Shown here: one piece after another, positions 8,283 through 16,497 of the stretch
Layout: every line of letters begins with the position of its first letter
Numbering within the stretch: position 1 is the first letter of the stretch
DNA from: CAVUAT01 sp963848045
GTDB taxonomy: Bacteria > Actinomycetota > Thermoleophilia > Solirubrobacterales > 70-9
Assembly (NCBI GenBank): GCA_963848045.1
Contig: CAWKCC010000004.1
Span: forward strand, 1 to 64,000
DNA length: 64,000 nucleotides
Direction: 5' to 3'
The notes under the pieces: model-generated
Databases searched by the model: none
Told to the model about the DNA's origin: nothing
The model's input: the letters and a program-made list of their open reading frames with translations, nothing else
Made by a program: the position numbers and the translations under genes

Positions 8283-9083
8283 TCAGCCCTCGACGTCGCG
8301 CCTGGTGAAGCCGGCGACGGCCGCCGCGATCGACGCGGCCGCGAGGCCGACCAACACCGCCCAGCCACCCCAAGGGGCGCCCTGCGAAAGGGGGTTGTGT
8401 CCGAAAGCGTGGTAGTAGGGCGAGAGCGGCCGCCAGGGCTCGAGCGCCCCTACGGCCTGCGCGAGGCCGTCCAGCATCCAGGCGGCGACGGCGAGGCCCG
8501 CGGCGATCGCGATCGCCCGGCCTTTGCCCGGGAGAACCGAGCCGGCGCCCAGCGCGAACGTCCCGAACACGGCGGAGAGCAGGGTGGCACTGACGCTCGC
8601 CGCCAGCAGCGAGGAAAGCGAGATCTCCAGGTCGACCAGGCGGCAGCCGAGCGCGACCGAGGCGAACAGAACGAGGCCGAGCAGCGCCACCGCCGCGATC
8701 ATCGCCGCGGCGCGCTGCAATACCACCGAAGAGCGTCGAACCGGCTGGGCCAACGTCAGCTCCAGGGTCCCCCTCTCCTCATCGCCGGCGATCGCCCCGG
8801 CTCCCAGGCCGATCGAGAAGATCGTCAGCAGCATCGGCCCCATCAGCGCGAAGACCTGGCTGTTGAGATAGCCCCTGGGGCTGCCGAGATCGAGCTCTCC
8901 CCCAGCGAACAGCGCCCGCATCGCCTCGGGCAGGTCCTTCGAGTAGTCAGCGAGCCCCTTGGATTCGCGCACCGAGGGATAGAAGGCGATGTTGATCGCG
9001 ATCGCGGCGCTGATGCCGATCGTCCACCAGAGCAACGCGTGCCGGCGCTCCCACAGCAGGTCTCGGGTGAGCTCAGCTCTCAT
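8283..9083 (-). CDS. ABC-2 type transporter permease
   Basis: A 266-residue membrane subunit of an ABC exporter of the ABC-2 type. It has a short cytoplasmic N-terminus (MRAELTRDLLWERRHALL), about six hydrophobic segments, and the coupling-region motif AGDEERGTLELTLAQPVRRS that is typical of drug or antibiotic exporter permeases. The ATG at 9083 lies inside the 3' end of the ATPase gene (11-nt overlap), so both subunits are made together. Likely substrates are hydrophobic compounds or lipids; none can be named. Confidence 0.87.
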   Translation of the reverse strand: MRAELTRDLLWERRHALLWWTIGISAAIAINIAFYPSVRESKGLADYSKDLPEAMRALFAGGELDLGSPRGYLNSQVFALMGPMLLTIFSIGLGAGAIAGDEERGTLELTLAQPVRRSSVVLQRAAAMIAAVALLGLVLFASVALGCRLVDLEISLSSLLAASVSATLLSAVFGTFALGAGSVLPGKGRAIAIAAGLAVAAWMLDGLAQAVGALEPWRPLSPYYHAFGHNPLSQGAPWGGWAVLVGLAAASIAAAVAGFTRRDVEG

Positions 9084-9975
9084 CGCCGCGCCCGTAGTAG
9101 CTCAGGAAGACCTGCTCGAGTTCCGGCGGCTCGGCGGTCATACTCCGCACGGGATGGGCGGCGAGCGCCTTAACGAGGTCGTCCATGTTGCCCTCGACGC
9201 GCAGCCGGGCGGTGTCGCCCTCGATCCTCAGCTCCGAGACGCCGCGCACCCCGCCGAGCTCGGCGGGAGCCGGCCCCTCGAAGCGCACCTCGACCTCGCG
9301 CAGCGCCCGCCGTCTCAGATCCGAGGTGTCCTCGACCGCCACCAGCACCGCCCGGCGGATGATCCCGACACGATCCGCGACGCGCTCCACCTGGTCCAGC
9401 GCGTGTGAGGAGAGGAAGACCGTGCGCCCCGCCGCGGCGCGCTCGCGAATCATCTCGAGCACGGTTTCTTGGCGAATCGGGTCGAGGCCGCTGGTGGGCT
9501 CGTCGAGGATCAGGAGGTCCGGGTCGTGCATGAAGGCGGCCACCAGCCCCGCCTTCTGGCGGTTGCCCTTCGAGAGGTCTCCCAGCGGACGGTCGAGGCT
9601 GAGCCCGAGACGCTCGGCCAGCTCATCCCCGGCCCCGTCCGGCTCGCTGCCCCTGAGCCGGCTCAGGTGCGCGAGGAAGGCCCGCGCCGTGGGGCCCTCA
9701 GGCAGGTGGAGCTCTCCCGGGAGGTACCCGCAGCGGGCCCGGATCTCGACGCCGTCGCGGCGCACGTCGAGGCCGAGCACCTCGGCCTCTCCCCGAGTGG
9801 GCCTGATCAGGTCGAGGAGCATCCGGATCGTCGTCGTCTTGCCCGCGCCGTTCGGGCCGAGAAAGCCGAAGACCACTCCCGGGGGAACCTCGAGGTGAAG
9901 CTCGTCCACGGCCAGGGTCTCGCCGAAGACCTTGGTCAGACCCCTCGTCTCGATTGCAGGCCGTGCTGGGCTCAG
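9073..9975 (-). CDS. ABC transporter ATP-binding protein (probable CTG start)
   Basis: The ATPase partner of the adjacent ABC-2 permease. It has Walker A GPNGAGKTT, a signature-like DLSKGNRQKAGL, Walker B LLILDEPTSGLDP and the H-loop SSHALDQ. The first ordinary start codon, GTG at 9909, would delete the first beta strand. In frame upstream the DNA encodes PAIETRGLTKVFGETLAVDE, the canonical ABC N-terminus, and then reaches a TAG at 9988. The only sensible initiator there is CTG at 9975, giving 300 residues with Walker A near residue 41. A TAGGGT hexamer precedes it by 9 nt. Function is certain; the CTG start is inference. Confidence 0.86.
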   Translation of the reverse strand: MSPARPAIETRGLTKVFGETLAVDELHLEVPPGVVFGFLGPNGAGKTTTIRMLLDLIRPTRGEAEVLGLDVRRDGVEIRARCGYLPGELHLPEGPTARAFLAHLSRLRGSEPDGAGDELAERLGLSLDRPLGDLSKGNRQKAGLVAAFMHDPDLLILDEPTSGLDPIRQETVLEMIRERAAAGRTVFLSSHALDQVERVADRVGIIRRAVLVAVEDTSDLRRRALREVEVRFEGPAPAELGGVRGVSELRIEGDTARLRVEGNMDDLVKALAAHPVRSMTAEPPELEQVFLSYYGRGDES

Positions 9976-9984
9976 CTCGCGACC

Positions 9985-9990
9985 ACCCTA
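9985..9990 (-). promoter_or_regulatory. candidate -10 element for the ABC exporter operon
   Basis: TAGGGT on the minus strand, 9 nt before the proposed CTG start at 9975. Same pattern as other leaderless candidates. Confidence 0.33.
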
Positions 9991-10046
9991 GCGACCGCAG
10001 CTCTTCGGCCGCGGGACGGCGCGCGGTCAGGGGGACCGGCGTCGTC

Positions 10047-10052
10047 TAGCCT
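10047..10052 (+). promoter_or_regulatory. candidate -10 element (leaderless) for the GAF histidine kinase
   Basis: TAGCCT, 8 nt before the ATG at 10061; no Shine-Dalgarno is present. Confidence 0.42.
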
Positions 10053-10060
10053 GGTGATCG

Positions 10061-11752
10061 ATGCTTGTGGACGAAAGCCCACTGAGCCCGACGCAGCTGC
10101 GCCGACTGCTGGAAGTGGGCGAATCCCTGGTATCGGAGCTCGACCCCGAGGCGCTGCTTGGGCAGGTGCTCGAGGGCGCCCGGGAGCTCACAGATGCCCG
10201 CTACGCGGCCTTGGGAATCCTGGACTCCGAGAAGGCCGGGCTCGAGCGCTTTCTGCATCTGGGCGTGAACGACGAGACGGTTCGCGAGATCGGCTCGCTT
10301 CCGCAGGGTCGCGGTGTGCTCGGGGAGTTGATTCGGGACCCGAGGCCGCTGCGACTGGAAGACGTCGGGGAGCATCCGCGCTCCTACGGCTTCCCCGCCG
10401 GGCACCCTCAGATGAGCTCGTTTCTGGGCGTGCCCGTGACGATCCACGGCGAGGCCTTCGGCAATCTCTACCTAACCGAGAAACGCGGTGGTGAGCAGTT
10501 CGATGACCGCGACGAGTCGATGCTTCTCATCCTCGCCAACTGGGCGGCGGTCGCGATTCAGAACGCGCGCGTCTACACCGAGAGCGAGGGCCGCCGGATC
10601 GAGTTGGAGCGCGCCGTGAGGGCACTGGAGGCGACGATCACGCTGTCGAGAGCGAGCGCTGTCGAGAGCGACCTCGACTCGATACTGGAGCTCGTGGCGA
10701 AGCGCTGCCGAGCCCTGATCGACTCGCGCTCGCTGCTCGTCTTGGTCCCCGATGAGCACGGCGGCCTCAGCGTGGGCTCCGTGGCGGGCGACGCGGATGA
10801 CGAGCTCGTGGGCCGCAGCGTCGCGCCGCACCATGCCGCGCTGGCCGCTGCTCGGCGAGAGGGGACGGTGCAGCGGCTGGGCGAGCAGCTTGCGGGCCTC
10901 GGCGATCCACTCGGGCTGAGCGCGCGCTCCGCCCTGCTGGTGCATATGGAGTACCGGGGCCTCAGCCAGGGGTTCCTGCTGGCGCTGGATCCCGTCGCGC
11001 GTCAGGAGTTCAGCGCGGACGACGAGCTCGTGCTGGCATCTTTCGCCGGCGGCCAGGCTGCCGCCGGCGCGCTCGCAACCGCTCGGGACGCGGAGCGGGA
11101 GCGCCTGCGGCTATCGATAGAGGCCTCCGAGCGCGAGCGTCGCCATTGGGCGATGGAGCTCCACGACGAGACCCTTCAGGAGCTCGGCGCGCTCAAGGTC
11201 GCCCAGGACGATGCGCTGAGGCGAGGCGACGAGCGGACGATGCGGCGCTCGCTCGCCGGCGCTTCGGCGCAACTCGAGGTGGTGATCGATTCGCTCGAGT
11301 CACTGATCAACGAGCTGCGCCCCGCATCGCTCGACGAGCTGGGGGTCGCGGCCGCGATCGAGGCGCTCGTGCAGCGCGTAAGCAAGCGGGGCCGGATCGA
11401 GGCGAGCACCACGATCGACCTCGCCCACGACAGGGGCAACGGCTCCCCCCGCCTGGGCCCCGAGCTGGAGGCCACCATCTACAGGGTCGTCCAGGAGGCG
11501 CTCAACAACGCCGTCAAGCACGCCGGGGGCACCCGGGCCGCCATCGAGATCCGTGAGGCGAATGGCCGCATATCGGTGACCGTCGAGGACGACGGGCATG
11601 GCTTCCTGCCCGGCGAGGGCCGGGGCGATCGCTTCGGCCTGCGGGGCATGCGCGAGCGCGTGGAGCTCGCTGACGGCGAGCTGCTGATCTCCTCGGCGCC
11701 AGGTTCGGGGACCCGCCTGCAGGCGACCCTGCCGGTGACCAATGCCGAGTGA
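10061..11752 (+). CDS. GAF-domain sensor histidine kinase (NarL/DevS type)
   Basis: A 563-residue soluble histidine kinase. Residues ~10-170 are a GAF domain resembling those of DevS/DosS-type sensors (ARYAALGILD ... GFPAGHPQMSSFLGVPV). A second, less conserved GAF spans ~190-345. The HisKA_3 dimerisation helix follows, with MELHDETLQELG (phospho-acceptor His368), then a HATPase_c domain with VVQEALNNAVKHAGG, DDGHGF and GLRGMRERV. No membrane segment is visible, so it senses a cytoplasmic ligand or redox state. The convergent NarL-type regulator 18 nt downstream is its likely partner. Confidence 0.93.
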   Translation: MLVDESPLSPTQLRRLLEVGESLVSELDPEALLGQVLEGARELTDARYAALGILDSEKAGLERFLHLGVNDETVREIGSLPQGRGVLGELIRDPRPLRLEDVGEHPRSYGFPAGHPQMSSFLGVPVTIHGEAFGNLYLTEKRGGEQFDDRDESMLLILANWAAVAIQNARVYTESEGRRIELERAVRALEATITLSRASAVESDLDSILELVAKRCRALIDSRSLLVLVPDEHGGLSVGSVAGDADDELVGRSVAPHHAALAAARREGTVQRLGEQLAGLGDPLGLSARSALLVHMEYRGLSQGFLLALDPVARQEFSADDELVLASFAGGQAAAGALATARDAERERLRLSIEASERERRHWAMELHDETLQELGALKVAQDDALRRGDERTMRRSLAGASAQLEVVIDSLESLINELRPASLDELGVAAAIEALVQRVSKRGRIEASTTIDLAHDRGNGSPRLGPELEATIYRVVQEALNNAVKHAGGTRAAIEIREANGRISVTVEDDGHGFLPGEGRGDRFGLRGMRERVELADGELLISSAPGSGTRLQATLPVTNAE

Positions 11753-11770
11753 GCGCGGGGGCCGCCGCGG

Positions 11771-12412
11771 CTAGACGCCGGCGAGCCCGTGCTCGTTCGC
11801 GTATGCGATCAGCTCGGCTCTGGTCTTGATATCGGTCTTGCGCTGGATATTGGCACGATGGGTCTCCACGGTCCTCACGCTGATCACCAGCCGCTCGGCG
11901 ATCTCGGGGTTCATGTAGCCCTGGGCGAGCAACTCCAAGACCTCGACCTCGCGAGGCGTCAGCCCGTCGGGCGGGCCCGCCTCGGCGGGTTCGGCGGCGA
12001 GCCTGCCGCCCAGCTTCGGATTGATGTAGGTCTCGCCGGCGAGCGCGACCCGGATTGCCTCGACCAGCTCCTTGGCCGCGGCGTGCTTGACCACGTAAGC
12101 GCTGGCGCCCGACTGGAGCGACTTGCGGGCGAAGGCGGGTTCACTCTGCATGGTCAGCACGATCACCTTGGTCTCGGGCGAGGCCTCGAGGATCTTCGGG
12201 ATCGCCTCCAGGCTCGAGCCGCCGGGCATGCTCAGGTCGAGGACCACCACCGAGGGCCTGTGCCCCAGCGCGTAGCGCGTCGCATCCTCCGCGGTGCCGG
12301 CCTCGGCGACGACAGCGATGTCCGGCTCGGACTCGAGCACCATCCGAATCCCGTCGCGAACGACCTCGTGGTCGTCGGCGAGGACGACGGTGATCGGCAG
12401 ATTCTCGCCCAT
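11771..12412 (-). CDS. NarL/FixJ-family response regulator
   Basis: A 213-residue response regulator. The receiver domain (residues ~7-122) has the acidic pair ADDHE, phospho-acceptor Asp59 in VVVLDLSMP, the Thr in VIVLTMQ and Lys in VVKHAAAKE. The C-terminal LuxR-type helix-turn-helix has LTPREVEVLELLAQGYMNPE and VSVRTVETHRANIQRKT. It lies convergent to the GAF histidine kinase, the probable cognate kinase; a tail-to-tail pair with separate promoters is less usual than an operon. A TAGGTT hexamer 6 nt before the ATG suggests a leaderless transcript. Confidence 0.95.
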   Translation of the reverse strand: MGENLPITVVLADDHEVVRDGIRMVLESEPDIAVVAEAGTAEDATRYALGHRPSVVVLDLSMPGGSSLEAIPKILEASPETKVIVLTMQSEPAFARKSLQSGASAYVVKHAAAKELVEAIRVALAGETYINPKLGGRLAAEPAEAGPPDGLTPREVEVLELLAQGYMNPEIAERLVISVRTVETHRANIQRKTDIKTRAELIAYANEHGLAGV

Positions 12413-12418
12413 TCCGGA

Positions 12419-12424
12419 AACCTA
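12419..12424 (-). promoter_or_regulatory. candidate -10 element (leaderless) for the NarL-type regulator
   Basis: TAGGTT on the minus strand with a 6-nt spacer (TCCGGA) to the ATG at 12412. The lipoprotein gene at 3998 has an almost identical arrangement, TAGGTT-TCCGCC-ATG. Confidence 0.43.
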
Positions 12425-12556
12425 GACGCTCTGCCCCGTCAAGAGGATCGAGATGCTCACGTGACGATGCTCACGCCTTCGTAGCGCCAGCGCATCGGTA
12501 CTGACCACGGATGCCTTTCGGTGGCGACGCCCGACGAGAGGCGCCGCTCCTGGGCA

Positions 12557-12562
12557 TAGCCT
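12557..12562 (+). promoter_or_regulatory. candidate -10 element (leaderless) for the flavoprotein gene
   Basis: TAGCCT, 8 nt before the ATG at 12571, no Shine-Dalgarno. This supports the ATG at 12571 over upstream in-frame starts. Confidence 0.42.
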
Positions 12563-12570
12563 CTTGGCGA

Positions 12571-13842
12571 ATGAACGGATCCGCCGCGGCAACTCACGAG
12601 CTGGTGGTCCTCGGAGGCGGCATCGCCGGAATCGAGGCGCTGCTGGCCGCGCGCGACCTGGTGGGCGACCGGGGCCGGCTGACCCTCGTCTCCCCCGAGC
12701 CCGACTTCAAGTACAAGCCGCTCTCCGTGGAGGAGCCCTTCTCGGGCGATCCGGCGCGGCGCTTCGAGCTGCCACCGTTCCTCGACGAGCTCGGGGGGCG
12801 CTTCGTGGCGGCCCAGGCGACCGCCGTCAGGCCAGAGCAGCACCTGGTCGAGCTCAACAGCGGGTCGGAGATCGCCTATGACCGGCTGATCGTCTGCCTC
12901 GGCGCCCGCGCCCTCACCGCCTACCAGCAAGCGACCACGCTGCGCGAGGGGGCCTCCATGGGCATCGACGGTCTGCTGCGCAGCGCCGCTCATCATCCGT
13001 CGCGCACCCTGGCGGTGGTGGTTCCGCCAGGCCCCTCGTGGCCGCTGCCCGCCTACGAGCTCGCGATGATGATCAAGCGGCGCAGCACGGAGCTGGATAT
13101 TGGCGAGATCGAGATCGAGATCGTCACCCCCGAAGAGGCCCCTCTGCTGATCTTCGGCCGGGTCGCAAGCGACGCCGTCGCCGGGCTGCTGCGTGGGCGC
13201 GGGATCAGGACGCGCCTCAGCACCAGCGTGTCCGAGTCGCCGCAGGGCGAGTTGATCTGCCACCCGGGGGGCGATCAGCTCGAGGTCGGCGAAGTGGTGT
13301 CACTGCCTCGGCTGGAGGGCCCAGCGATCCGCGGCCTCCCCTGCGACGAGCGGGGTTTCATCCTCATCGACCGCAACGCGCGTGTGGTCGGCATCGAGGA
13401 CGTCTGGGCGGCCGGCGACGGGGCGAACTTCCCCGTCAAGCAGGGCGGCCTGGCCACGCAGCAGGCCGACTCGGCGATCGAGGACATAGCCGCCTCTCTC
13501 GGCAGCCCGATCGAGCCGCAGCCATTCGAGCCGGTCCTGCGGGGGCAGCTGCTCACGGGCGACGACTCCCTCTACATGCGCGGCGATCTGGAGGGCGGGC
13601 ACGGAGAGGGCAGGGCATCGCCGGACGCCCTGTGGTGGCCGCCGAACAAGGTCGTGGGGCGCTACCTCGCCTCCTTCCTCGCCAGCCAGGAGCCTCAGTC
13701 AGCTCCCCCACCCCCGTTTGAGCCGCTCGACGTCGAGATCTCGCTGCCCCAGGAATGGCACGGCGAGCCGATGGCGCTTGATCCCGTATCGCGCAGCTCC
13801 CGCAGGGCGCCCGATCCCGATCAGGCCGGACGCGAGGGCTGA
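12571..13842 (+). CDS. FAD-dependent pyridine nucleotide-disulfide / SQR-like oxidoreductase
   Basis: A 423-residue flavoprotein of the NDH-2 / sulfide:quinone reductase-like group. The N-terminal FAD motif is VVLGGGIAGIEALLAARDL (GxGxxG region), and a C-terminal FAD-binding motif DVWAAGDGANFPVKQGGLATQ closes the site. The two redox cysteines that sulfide:quinone reductases use are not evident, so it is more likely an NAD(P)H or unknown-donor dehydrogenase. I chose ATG 12571 because the Rossmann fold starts right after it; an ATG at 12511 adds only a non-homologous peptide. It is a single gene divergent from the NarL-type regulator. Confidence 0.83.
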   Translation: MNGSAAATHELVVLGGGIAGIEALLAARDLVGDRGRLTLVSPEPDFKYKPLSVEEPFSGDPARRFELPPFLDELGGRFVAAQATAVRPEQHLVELNSGSEIAYDRLIVCLGARALTAYQQATTLREGASMGIDGLLRSAAHHPSRTLAVVVPPGPSWPLPAYELAMMIKRRSTELDIGEIEIEIVTPEEAPLLIFGRVASDAVAGLLRGRGIRTRLSTSVSESPQGELICHPGGDQLEVGEVVSLPRLEGPAIRGLPCDERGFILIDRNARVVGIEDVWAAGDGANFPVKQGGLATQQADSAIEDIAASLGSPIEPQPFEPVLRGQLLTGDDSLYMRGDLEGGHGEGRASPDALWWPPNKVVGRYLASFLASQEPQSAPPPPFEPLDVEISLPQEWHGEPMALDPVSRSSRRAPDPDQAGREG

Positions 13843-13890
13843 GTGGCCGGGTTCCGGCTCCGGCTCCTTCCCCGCGTGAGCCGCGGCGAG

Positions 13891-14295
13891 CTAGCGGTCG
13901 GCGAGCCGGATCACCAGGCGCAGGCCGGACCAGGTCTCGTCGATCGCGCAGACCTTGTTGTCGACCAGCCGGTTGGCGAAGGCGAGCTCACGCACGACGT
14001 CCTCGCTGAGGTCGGTCTCGACCCCGGAGGCGCGCTTGGGCCAGGCGACCCATAGGCTTGCGCCGGGCTCCATGGCGCGTCGCAGCCGCGGCAGACGCCG
14101 CTCGAGCCGGGCGCGCCGCCTCGCGAACAGCACGACCACATCCAGAGGTGCCACAGCGCGCAGCTTGACGGTGACGCCCTCGGGCAGGCTCCCCAACAGC
14201 GCCCGGAAGCCCTGAGGCTCCCCCGGAAACGCCACCCTGTCCCCTTCGCGAATCCCGAGTTTGCTGACAAGGGGCGTTCCCGAATAGCCGGTCAC
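13891..14295 (-). CDS. DUF3052-like protein
   Basis: A 134-residue protein matching the actinobacterial DUF3052 pattern: a GYSGTPLVSKLGI opening, REGDRVAFPGEPQGF, then LWVAWPKRASGVETDLSED and a C-terminal VCAIDETWSGLRLVIRL. Members are conserved but uncharacterised; the Lys-Arg-Thr-Asp-Leu region is the most conserved part. The GTG at 14295 places translation exactly at the family start; an in-frame TTG lies 9 nt upstream. The open frame continues to 14736, but that part is arginine/proline-rich and is antisense to two real genes. It is convergent with the flavoprotein gene. Confidence 0.82.
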   Translation of the reverse strand: MTGYSGTPLVSKLGIREGDRVAFPGEPQGFRALLGSLPEGVTVKLRAVAPLDVVVLFARRRARLERRLPRLRRAMEPGASLWVAWPKRASGVETDLSEDVVRELAFANRLVDNKVCAIDETWSGLRLVIRLADR

Positions 14296-14336
14296 ACCGC
14301 GCAAGGTAGCGGCGCTGCGCCGGACCGCGCCTCTCC

Positions 14337-14342
14337 TATGCT
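14337..14342 (+). promoter_or_regulatory. candidate -10 element (leaderless) for the PRC-barrel gene
   Basis: TATGCT, 6 nt before the ATG at 14349, without a Shine-Dalgarno. Confidence 0.42.
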
Positions 14343-14348
14343 TTCGGC

Positions 14349-14687
14349 ATGGAGATCGACGAAGGCCATCCGGTCCACTACAGCGCGGTGCGGCGGGGCA
14401 CGCAGGTCTTTGCCTCCGACGGAACGGAGGTCGGCCGGGTCGAGCAGGTCGTAGACAACTATCGCGAGCACATCCTGGACGGCTTCGTGATCGAGCTGTC
14501 CGGCGGCGAGGTCGTGTTCGCGGACGCGCCGGAGGTCGCGCGCACGGCGGAGCGGGCCGTGATGCTGAACATCGACGCCGAGGCCGTCGCCGCGCTCCCT
14601 CCTCCCGAGCGGGGCTCACCCGCCTACCGCCCCAACCGCGGCGGGCGCCTCTCGCGCCTGCTCGGCGGCGGCTGGCGGCGACACTAG
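14349..14687 (+). CDS. PRC-barrel-like domain protein
   Basis: A 112-residue protein whose first ~75 residues read as a PRC-barrel or DUF2171-like fold: GTQVFASDGTEVGRVEQVV followed by DGFVIELSGGEVVFADAP. Such beta-barrel domains occur in RimM and in stress or photosynthesis proteins and bind partners rather than catalyse. The last ~30 residues are basic and Gly/Arg-rich (NRGGRLSRLLGGGWRRH), which could contact nucleic acid or membrane. It is followed 13 nt later by csaA and is likely co-transcribed with it. Confidence 0.72.
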   Translation: MEIDEGHPVHYSAVRRGTQVFASDGTEVGRVEQVVDNYREHILDGFVIELSGGEVVFADAPEVARTAERAVMLNIDAEAVAALPPPERGSPAYRPNRGGRLSRLLGGGWRRH

Positions 14688-14700
14688 GCAGGCGGACCCG

Positions 14701-15048
14701 ATGACCGAGCGGCCGGGGGAGATCAACGTCGAGCATTTCCTGGGCGTCGACATCAGGGTGGGCCGCGTGATCGAGGTGGACGACTTCCCCGAGGCGAGGA
14801 AGCCGGCCTGGAAGCTGACCATCGACTTCGGACCCGAGATCGGCGTCAGGCGCGCCTCGGCGCAGATCACCAACTACTCGCGCGCGGCCCTGCGCGACCG
14901 CCTCGTCGTGGGGGTGGTCAACTTCCCGCCTCGCCGAATCGGGCCGTTCAGCTCCGAGGCGCTGGTGCTGGGTGCCCTCGACGCAGAGAAGGGCGTGATC
15001 CTGCTGCGGCCCGACGAGGACGTGAAGCCCGGGGACCGCATCGCCTGA
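14701..15048 (+). CDS. csaA: CsaA-like tRNA-binding domain protein
   Basis: A 115-residue OB-fold protein of the CsaA / tRNA-binding (EMAP II-like) family. Diagnostic parts are FLGVDIRVGRVIEVDDFPEA at residues ~13-32, KLTIDFGPEIGVRRASAQITN, VVGVVNFPPRRIGPFSSEAL and the C-terminal RPDEDVKPGDRIA. CsaA binds tRNA-like RNA and has been described as a chaperone assisting protein export. Length is close to the usual ~110 residues. It sits 13 nt behind the PRC-barrel gene. Confidence 0.92.
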   Translation: MTERPGEINVEHFLGVDIRVGRVIEVDDFPEARKPAWKLTIDFGPEIGVRRASAQITNYSRAALRDRLVVGVVNFPPRRIGPFSSEALVLGALDAEKGVILLRPDEDVKPGDRIA

Positions 15049-15081
15049 GCGGGCGGTGACCGAGCTCTAGCGGTCGGACGC

Positions 15082-15459
15082 CTACCTCGCGCTGCTCACG
15101 TAGCCGCCGGCCGTCTCCGGCGGCCAGAAGGGCCACTCCTCGAACCTCGTGCAGAGGCCCTCGTCGTTGAGGGTTATCACCCAGAGGTCGCGGTAGATCT
15201 GCTCCCGCGGCGGGGCGTAGTGCACGTGGAGCCGCACCACCCCCGTATCTCCCTCCACAGCCACGGGCTCCGCCGTCAACCCGAACTCCTCGTCATGCCC
15301 GTCGCGCTCGGCCTCCCAGAGCCGAGCGATCGCCTCGAGGCCGCGCAGCGGGGGCTCGAAGGGCGCGGGCAAGTAGCTGGCGTCGGGCGCAAACAACTCA
15401 CCGAGCCCTTCGGTGCCGGCCGTGCGCCACAGACGCTCGTAGTCCGCGACCCAGCGCAG
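15082..15459 (-). CDS. SnoaL/NTF2-like protein without a canonical start
   Basis: An NTF2-fold (SnoaL-like) protein. Recognisable parts are the helix ADYERLWRTAG, LFAPDASYLPAPFEPPLRGL, the central strands VEGDTGVVRLHVHY and the C-terminal WVITLNDEGLCTRFEEWPFW. The first ordinary start is TTG 15396, which would remove the whole first helix. In frame upstream there is no ATG, GTG or TTG before the TAG that ends the preceding hydrolase (15637-15639). CTG at 15459 with AAGG five bases before it is one option (125 residues). Other options are readthrough of that TAG, or a gene that has lost its start. Confidence 0.6.
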   Translation of the reverse strand: MRWVADYERLWRTAGTEGLGELFAPDASYLPAPFEPPLRGLEAIARLWEAERDGHDEEFGLTAEPVAVEGDTGVVRLHVHYAPPREQIYRDLWVITLNDEGLCTRFEEWPFWPPETAGGYVSSAR

Positions 15460-15636
15460 GATCGCCTTGCGGCCAACCGAGAGATCACCGCCCGGAGGCT
15501 TCGCGCCGGCGTTCAGCGCGACTCCCAGGCAGTGATTCCCGGGACCGGCCTCGCCACCCGGCCAGAAATCAAGGGCGATCGCCCTCGCGTCCGCGTCGCG
15601 CCCATACCGGGGGCAAGCTAGCCGCCCAGCTGGACG

Positions 15637-16497
15637 CTAACCCGTCTTGAATCGCCCGGCGACCTCCGGCAGCTCGCAGAAGGCCGCGATCTCGCGCGAG
15701 AGCCTGCCTCCCTGCCAGGCGAGCGGTGCCTCGCCTGGCTCCTCCGCTGTCAGTGATGCCCCCGAAATGCTCTCCGCCCAGGCCTCGGCCACGGCATACG
15801 GATGCCCCGGATCGGCCAGATCGTGGCTGGCCACTACCAGCGCGGGTGGCGCCAGCGTTCCGAGTTCGGCCAGCCCCTCGAAGGGGACCGAGCGCGGAAG
15901 CTCGCGCAGTGCCACCGCCAGAGCGGCTGGGTCGCGGTGGCGCTCCATCCGCTCACGCGTGATCCTCAGCGCCCGCCGGCGCCATTCGGGCTCGACCATG
16001 AGATCCGCCTCGTAAGCGTCCATGAAACCCTCCACACCTCCCTCGGCGAGCCCCGCCGAGAGCCGGTCCCAGTGCGCAAGCGCCTCCTCGGGCGGGGGCA
16101 GGCCGATCGAGACCGGCCCGATCAGCACAAGGCCCGCCACCGCCTCCGGGTTGGCGAGGGCGAACGCGACCGCCGTGTGACAGCCCATCGAATGCCCCGT
16201 GAGCACCACCGGCGGCACTGCACGCTGGTCGATCACCTGGCCGAGGTCGGCGGTCAGCTCCGGGTAGCCGTAGCCGCTGGCACCCCGCGCCGGTCCCGAG
16301 CGGCCGTGGCCGCGGGCGTCGTAGGTGACCAGGCCATAGCCGCGTCGTGGAAGCACCCTGGAGCCGTGCACGACATAGCGGCGAGTCGCCGTGAGGCCGT
16401 GCAGCGCCACGATCGGGGGGCCCTCCCCCACGGTCTCACCGGCGATTCGGACACCGTCGGCGTCGAGCTCGAAGGGCTCTGGCTCGGTCGCGCTCAG
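15637..16497 (-). CDS. alpha/beta hydrolase (probable CTG start)
   Basis: A serine alpha/beta hydrolase with oxyanion motif VALHGLTATRRYV, a glycine-rich DARGHGRSG loop, nucleophile elbow TGHSMGCHTA and a late VVASHDLADPGHP. The first conventional start, GTG 16431, would begin inside the first strand. In frame upstream lies FELDADGVRIAGETVGEG, normal for this fold. The best initiator is CTG 16497, overlapping the peroxiredoxin TGA as CTGA, the usual coupled-overlap geometry. That gives 286 residues. It is the third gene of a cyclophilin-peroxiredoxin-hydrolase operon. Substrate unknown. Confidence 0.82.
   Translation of the reverse strand: MSATEPEPFELDADGVRIAGETVGEGPPIVALHGLTATRRYVVHGSRVLPRRGYGLVTYDARGHGRSGPARGASGYGYPELTADLGQVIDQRAVPPVVLTGHSMGCHTAVAFALANPEAVAGLVLIGPVSIGLPPPEEALAHWDRLSAGLAEGGVEGFMDAYEADLMVEPEWRRRALRITRERMERHRDPAALAVALRELPRSVPFEGLAELGTLAPPALVVASHDLADPGHPYAVAEAWAESISGASLTAEEPGEAPLAWQGGRLSREIAAFCELPEVAGRFKTG

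Noticed and set aside
14296..14736. N-terminal extension of the DUF3052-like gene
   Set aside because: Arginine/proline-rich, antisense to two supported genes, and family homology begins at GTG 14295.
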